This document shows, piece after piece, positions 60,644 through 64,000 of a DNA stretch of 64,000 nucleotides. Made by a program: the position numbers and the translations under genes. The number at the start of each line of letters is the position of its first letter. Positions within the stretch are counted from its first letter, which is position 1. The stretch comes from an uncultured Dorea sp. GTDB taxonomy: Bacteria > Bacillota_A > Clostridia > Lachnospirales > Lachnospiraceae. The stretch lies in NCBI GenBank assembly GCA_910578865.1, contig CAJTRM010000001.1:310248-374247 (forward strand). The letters run 5' to 3'. The notes beneath the pieces are model-generated. The model had not been told where the DNA came from. It saw nothing but the letters and a program-made list of their open reading frames with translations, and made no database searches.

Positions 60644-61232
60644 TTCCCGCACCTCCCTTGAACAAGAATTTCTGGTATTCACTTTCCAGTGCCCCCTTAT
60701 ATGCATGGTCAACCAGGATGTTGCGCTTATGGATCACCGCGCGCACACCGCCGATAAAATCTTCCTTACTTACAGTAAGCTGCATACCTGTATGCTCCTC
60801 CAGGTACTCTTTCATGTCTGCGTCTGTCGGATTAATATAGATCGTCATTTCCTCTCCGCCTGCAAACTGAGCTGCTTTTTCAATATATTTCACAAGAAGT
60901 CCTCTGTATTCCTCTGTCTTCATAAAATCCTGAAGCACCTGCTCTACTTCATGGAACAACTTTTTCTTAAGATCCTTATGCATCTTTCCAATCTCACGCT
61001 TTAACTCAAGCTGTGCCTTAGACATAGCCATATTAAGCTGCTGGCGTGCACTGACGCCCTCTGCCTTAATACGGGTCTCTGACTGGCGCTTCCCCTCTGC
61101 TCTGTGCTGTTCAAACACATTCTGCAGTGCATCCTCATGCTGCTTCATGATCGCGTTTCCTTCCGCCCTGGCTTCCTCCATCACCGCAACACGCAGATGT
61201 AATATCCTTTCCTCTAACGTCAAGGCTGACAC
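60636..61232 (-). CDS. ntpE: V-type ATPase subunit E, operon 2
   Basis: A 198-residue peripheral-stalk protein with an N-terminal coiled coil (SALTLEERILHLRVAVMEEARAEG) and a globular C-terminal half ending in GGVRAVIHKRNILVDHAYKGALE. This is the usual E layout, weakly similar to the operon 1 copy. Its end overlaps the TTG start of A by 8 bases. No subunit H or G gene is visible in the window part of this operon. Confidence 0.88.
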   Translation of the reverse strand: MSALTLEERILHLRVAVMEEARAEGNAIMKQHEDALQNVFEQHRAEGKRQSETRIKAEGVSARQQLNMAMSKAQLELKREIGKMHKDLKKKLFHEVEQVLQDFMKTEEYRGLLVKYIEKAAQFAGGEEMTIYINPTDADMKEYLEEHTGMQLTVSKEDFIGGVRAVIHKRNILVDHAYKGALESEYQKFLFKGGAGIG

Positions 61233-61281
61233 CTTCTTCCTATATTTTCTTACAGTTCATAAGTATACGGCAAAACAGCAG

Positions 61282-61590
61282 CTACAATTTCAACCCGATT
61301 GCCTCATTTACATAAGATGTGATAAAGTCTTTCTTACGTCCGGTTCCGTGCCTGTCAGGAATCTCGATCAGAAGAGGCATGGTACGCTCCAGCTTGATCT
61401 CATCGATCAGATCCGGAAACTCACGCCCGAACTTCTCGGTAAGCAGGATAATCCCCACCGTCTTATCGTCCATGGCAGTCTCAATCGCAGTACGGAGTTC
61501 CTCCCTTTCGTGGACCACAACTCCGTCTATCCCTGCCAGCCGCATTCCTGTCAGCGTATCGACATTATCACTGATCAGATACATCTTCAT
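61282..61590 (-). CDS. ntpG: V-type ATPase subunit F, operon 2
   Basis: A 102-residue protein with the CheY-like fold, starting KMYLISDNVDTLTGMRLAGI and containing KTVGIILLTEKFGREFPDLI and PLLIEIPDRHGTGRKKDFI. It resembles F subunits of the second clostridial V-ATPase type rather than the operon 1 copy. It overlaps nothing but begins one base after the stop of K. Confidence 0.93.
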   Translation of the reverse strand: MKMYLISDNVDTLTGMRLAGIDGVVVHEREELRTAIETAMDDKTVGIILLTEKFGREFPDLIDEIKLERTMPLLIEIPDRHGTGRKKDFITSYVNEAIGLKL

Positions 61591-61591
61591 A

Positions 61592-62026
61592 TTACAATTT
61601 ACCCAGGATCATGAAGGAGATGATAAGTCCATAGAGACACACACCTTCCGCAAGACCTACGAAGATCAGTGACTTTCCAAGTGCACTGGAATCCTCGCTG
61701 ATCGCACCAAGTGCAGCGCTTGCAGCACTTGCTACGGCAATACCGCCGCCCACACAAGATAAACCGGTTGAAAGTGCGGCAGCAAGATATCCAAATCCGG
61801 TAGCGCCGGAGGCAGCCTGGCCCGCAGCCTCTGCAGCATGTACGGTGTCTCCGCCGAACATCATAATTCCTGCGATCACCATTGCCCCGAAGAAGAAAAA
61901 TGTATTGGCTCCCACAGCCCTTTTATAGCGCTTTCTGGACTTCTCGCCCAGAAGATAATATCCGAACGGAATAATAATACTGAGTACCAGCGTTGCAATA
62001 AGTAATAATTTCACTGTTAATGTCAT
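61592..62026 (-). CDS. ntpK: V-type ATPase rotor subunit K, operon 2, lacking Na+ ligands
   Basis: A 144-residue proteolipid with four membrane helices. The last two form a normal c-type hairpin (GFGYLAAALSTGLSCVGGG and GKSLIFVGLAEGVCLYGLIIS), with one acidic residue, Glu127, in GLAEGVCLYG. The PGTQ and Gln residues of the operon 1 protein are absent. The first two helices are unlike c subunits. A proton is the more likely ion, but this rests on residue absence alone. Confidence 0.9.
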   Translation of the reverse strand: MTLTVKLLLIATLVLSIIIPFGYYLLGEKSRKRYKRAVGANTFFFFGAMVIAGIMMFGGDTVHAAEAAGQAASGATGFGYLAAALSTGLSCVGGGIAVASAASAALGAISEDSSALGKSLIFVGLAEGVCLYGLIISFMILGKL

Positions 62027-62054
62027 GATTCATATCCTCCTTATATTTGGGTCA

Positions 62055-63995
62055 TTAATGTTCTTTTGTATGATGATTAAATGGCTTGAACTCTCTTCCG
62101 CTTCCTTTATAGAACCGGCTGAATAATTCATAATATTCAAGCCTTAATACCTGAATTCCCACAACCAGGCCTTCAAGCAGGCAGACAAAAATATTTCCCG
62201 CAATTACGCCGAGCCAATTGGGTGTTCCGCTCTCTGCCCCCGAGAGCATCAGCACTACCTCCATCATCGCCGCATGACTGACTGCGAATGCCCCGATCCG
62301 GACATAGGACAGCGTATTGGAAAAATAACTCAGCATCGTCTCAAACAGTTCAAAGAAGCCCTGTACAAGAAACATGCCCTTGCCGCCCTCAATTTTCTTA
62401 TGATTGTGCTGTACCAGATTGCCCAGAGGCTCCTTAAATACAAACATCAGAATCGGGATCCCAAGGAATATCGCCATCAGCGTATTTCCCGGAACTTTAT
62501 GGCCCGTCATATAAAGAACCACCGTCAATACGAGAAAACCGTAAAATACCAGGCCGGCCACTCCGTTATGAGAAAACCACAGATTCTCCAGATCTTTCAT
62601 CTTCACAGCGTTCGCGATCTGGAACAGCATAACCAGGATATTCAGTCCCATACCAAATGCAACGGCTACAATAAATACCGTATTAAGCTGACCGATAAAC
62701 GGCAGATTGGTCATGGCCACCGCGGGCCTCAGCCACAGCGCCGGAAGTACATCCTCGAAGCCAAAAACACTTCCGAACATAAATCCGAAAAACATGGAAA
62801 ATATCCCCGCTATAGATATGATCCCTGCAAGATTCATCTTTTTTGTCAGATACAGGATCCCTCCTAACGCAAACAGGCAGAATCCCTGCCCCACATCCCC
62901 GAACATCGCCCCGAAGATAAAGGTATACGTCACCGCCACAAACACCGTGGGATCCAATTCATTGGTGGACGGAAGTCCATACATCCGGATAAACATTTCA
63001 AACGGCTTAAAGAATCTTGGATTCTTAAGCTGCGTCGGCGGCTCCCCGAAAAACTTTTCCCGGTTTTCTTCTACTACAATAAAGACCCGGTTATCATCTT
63101 TCGTCTCGTCAAGGAACTTCTGGACGTCTTCCTCGCCCATCCATCCGCACAGGATATAATAATCCTCCTTGTTGTCTCCTTCTTCAATCCTCGCCGCCAA
63201 CTTCCTCACGTCAAAAATATTGGACAGCTCTTCCAGACGCTTCCGTGCTCCCAGGAGCCTGGATGCGTTTTTATCCATAAGGCCTGCGGTTTCTTTATCA
63301 ATATTTTCTATTTCTGCCTGTGTATTTTCAATATCCTTTCTGAGATCCTCACAGGATTCCGCCGGTGTCCCGATATATTGTGTCGGCAGCGCGATCCGTT
63401 CAAAATGCAGGGAATTGAACACAGAATCAACCTTACTGACCTCCGGATTAGAGACAAAATATCCGCCGTACACATAATTTTCATTTCGTGCCCCTTCTAT
63501 AAATACCGCGTTAAGATCTTCAAACAGATACTTCTCAAGCCTTCTGTAATACTCCACGGCAATACGGCCGAAGCGCGCCTTCATATAACGGTAATGTGCC
63601 ACCTTATGCAGATCTATCTCAAGCGGACAGAATGGCTCCAGCACATTCAGCTTTTCTTTCAGGTCATCCAGTTTCTTTTTTAAGAGTTCCTTTTTCTCCT
63701 GAAGATCCAGATATTCATGGTTGATATCACGGATCAGGCTCATCATCTCCTCCTGCGTCATGATCACATCTGCATGAGCCTTCGTATCCTTGAGCAAAGC
63801 TGTAAACTGCTCTGCTTTTGCCAGCGGCTCCCTGTATGGATTCACTTCCACAAAAGGCTGGAGATTATCTGTAGTCTTTAACTCCGCCACTGCATTTTCA
63901 AGCTGCATCTCATATTTTGACAAATATTTGTCGCAGACACGGTCGATATCCACCCGTGGTCCGCTGATGCTTAAAAATTTCATTTTAACAATCAT
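62055..63995 (-). CDS. ntpI: V-type ATPase subunit I, operon 2
   Basis: A 646-residue stator with a soluble N-terminal coiled-coil half and membrane helices from about residue 355 on. The channel Arg is in LSYVRIGAFAVSHAAMM, while operon 1 has LSYSRLLALG, so the half-channels belong to different types. It is the first gene visible of this operon; the ATG is 5 bases from the window edge, and its ribosome-binding site cannot be seen. Subunit C and a peripheral-stalk partner are expected upstream. Confidence 0.95.
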   Translation of the reverse strand: MIVKMKFLSISGPRVDIDRVCDKYLSKYEMQLENAVAELKTTDNLQPFVEVNPYREPLAKAEQFTALLKDTKAHADVIMTQEEMMSLIRDINHEYLDLQEKKELLKKKLDDLKEKLNVLEPFCPLEIDLHKVAHYRYMKARFGRIAVEYYRRLEKYLFEDLNAVFIEGARNENYVYGGYFVSNPEVSKVDSVFNSLHFERIALPTQYIGTPAESCEDLRKDIENTQAEIENIDKETAGLMDKNASRLLGARKRLEELSNIFDVRKLAARIEEGDNKEDYYILCGWMGEEDVQKFLDETKDDNRVFIVVEENREKFFGEPPTQLKNPRFFKPFEMFIRMYGLPSTNELDPTVFVAVTYTFIFGAMFGDVGQGFCLFALGGILYLTKKMNLAGIISIAGIFSMFFGFMFGSVFGFEDVLPALWLRPAVAMTNLPFIGQLNTVFIVAVAFGMGLNILVMLFQIANAVKMKDLENLWFSHNGVAGLVFYGFLVLTVVLYMTGHKVPGNTLMAIFLGIPILMFVFKEPLGNLVQHNHKKIEGGKGMFLVQGFFELFETMLSYFSNTLSYVRIGAFAVSHAAMMEVVLMLSGAESGTPNWLGVIAGNIFVCLLEGLVVGIQVLRLEYYELFSRFYKGSGREFKPFNHHTKEH

Positions 63996-64000
63996 TGAAG

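Noticed and set aside
61592..62026. F-type ATP synthase c subunit
   Set aside because: It is flanked by V-type I and F subunits and has four helices; its last hairpin resembles c, but the operon is clearly V-type.

Overview
The window looks like chromosomal DNA of a Gram-positive anaerobe of the Clostridia, most likely a Lachnospiraceae member related to Blautia, Dorea or Mediterraneibacter. The reasons are strong GGAGG ribosome-binding sites, a large Gram-positive type SRP RNA, a SAM-I riboswitch before metK, an oxygen-sensitive class III ribonucleotide reductase, V-type ATPases, and several small families typical of this group (DUF6128, DUF6512, CPBP, VanW). Almost every gene lies on the minus strand. 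The plus strand carries only the SRP RNA, an IS630-type element, a broken CPBP protease gene and one DUF6512 gene. I name no species.

Layout. 1-6060: end of a surface-glycan cluster (partial gene, CapK/PaaK-like enzyme, methyltransferase, beta-propeller protein, rfbC, rfbD, VanZ). 6264-7461: a Fic protein beside a truncated AbiEi-type antitoxin. 7531-17272: a housekeeping block with greA, a lysyl-tRNA synthetase fused to an HD domain, dusB, coaX, birA, a single reading frame joining a patatin-like lipase to a complete ornithine carbamoyltransferase, and an SPFH/NfeD pair. 17384-22528: an rRNA/tRNA methyltransferase, KtrAB-type potassium uptake and a two-component system. 22607-30321: metK with riboswitch, a DUF3221-like protein, an OFA-type transporter, murA, shikimate kinase and a DUF342 protein. 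30468-32655: IS630 element and CPBP pseudogene.

32761-41372 is a nine-gene V-ATPase operon (H-I-K-E-C-F-A-B-D) in the same order as the Enterococcus hirae Na+-ATPase; its rotor protein keeps the Na+-binding residues. 41501-54737 holds trmL, an AIR-synthase-like protein, VanW, a B12-radical SAM protein, SRP RNA, tadA, a dGTPase, a purine nucleoside phosphorylase and nrdDG with an NrdR box. 54944-55670 is a complete type III toxin-antitoxin locus: promoter, structured RNA repeats, leaky terminator and ToxN/CptN-like toxin. A tRNA-Lys and a DUF6512 gene follow. 56763-63995 is a second, divergent V-ATPase operon (I-K-F-E-A-B-D, running off the window) whose rotor protein lacks the Na+ ligands and may be a proton pump.

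The most notable points are the lipase-OTCase fusion, the LysRS-HD fusion, two different V-ATPases 15 kb apart, the type III toxin-antitoxin locus with covarying repeats, and a MITE-like element ending exactly at a stop codon. All functions are inferred from reading motifs by eye; no database search was run.
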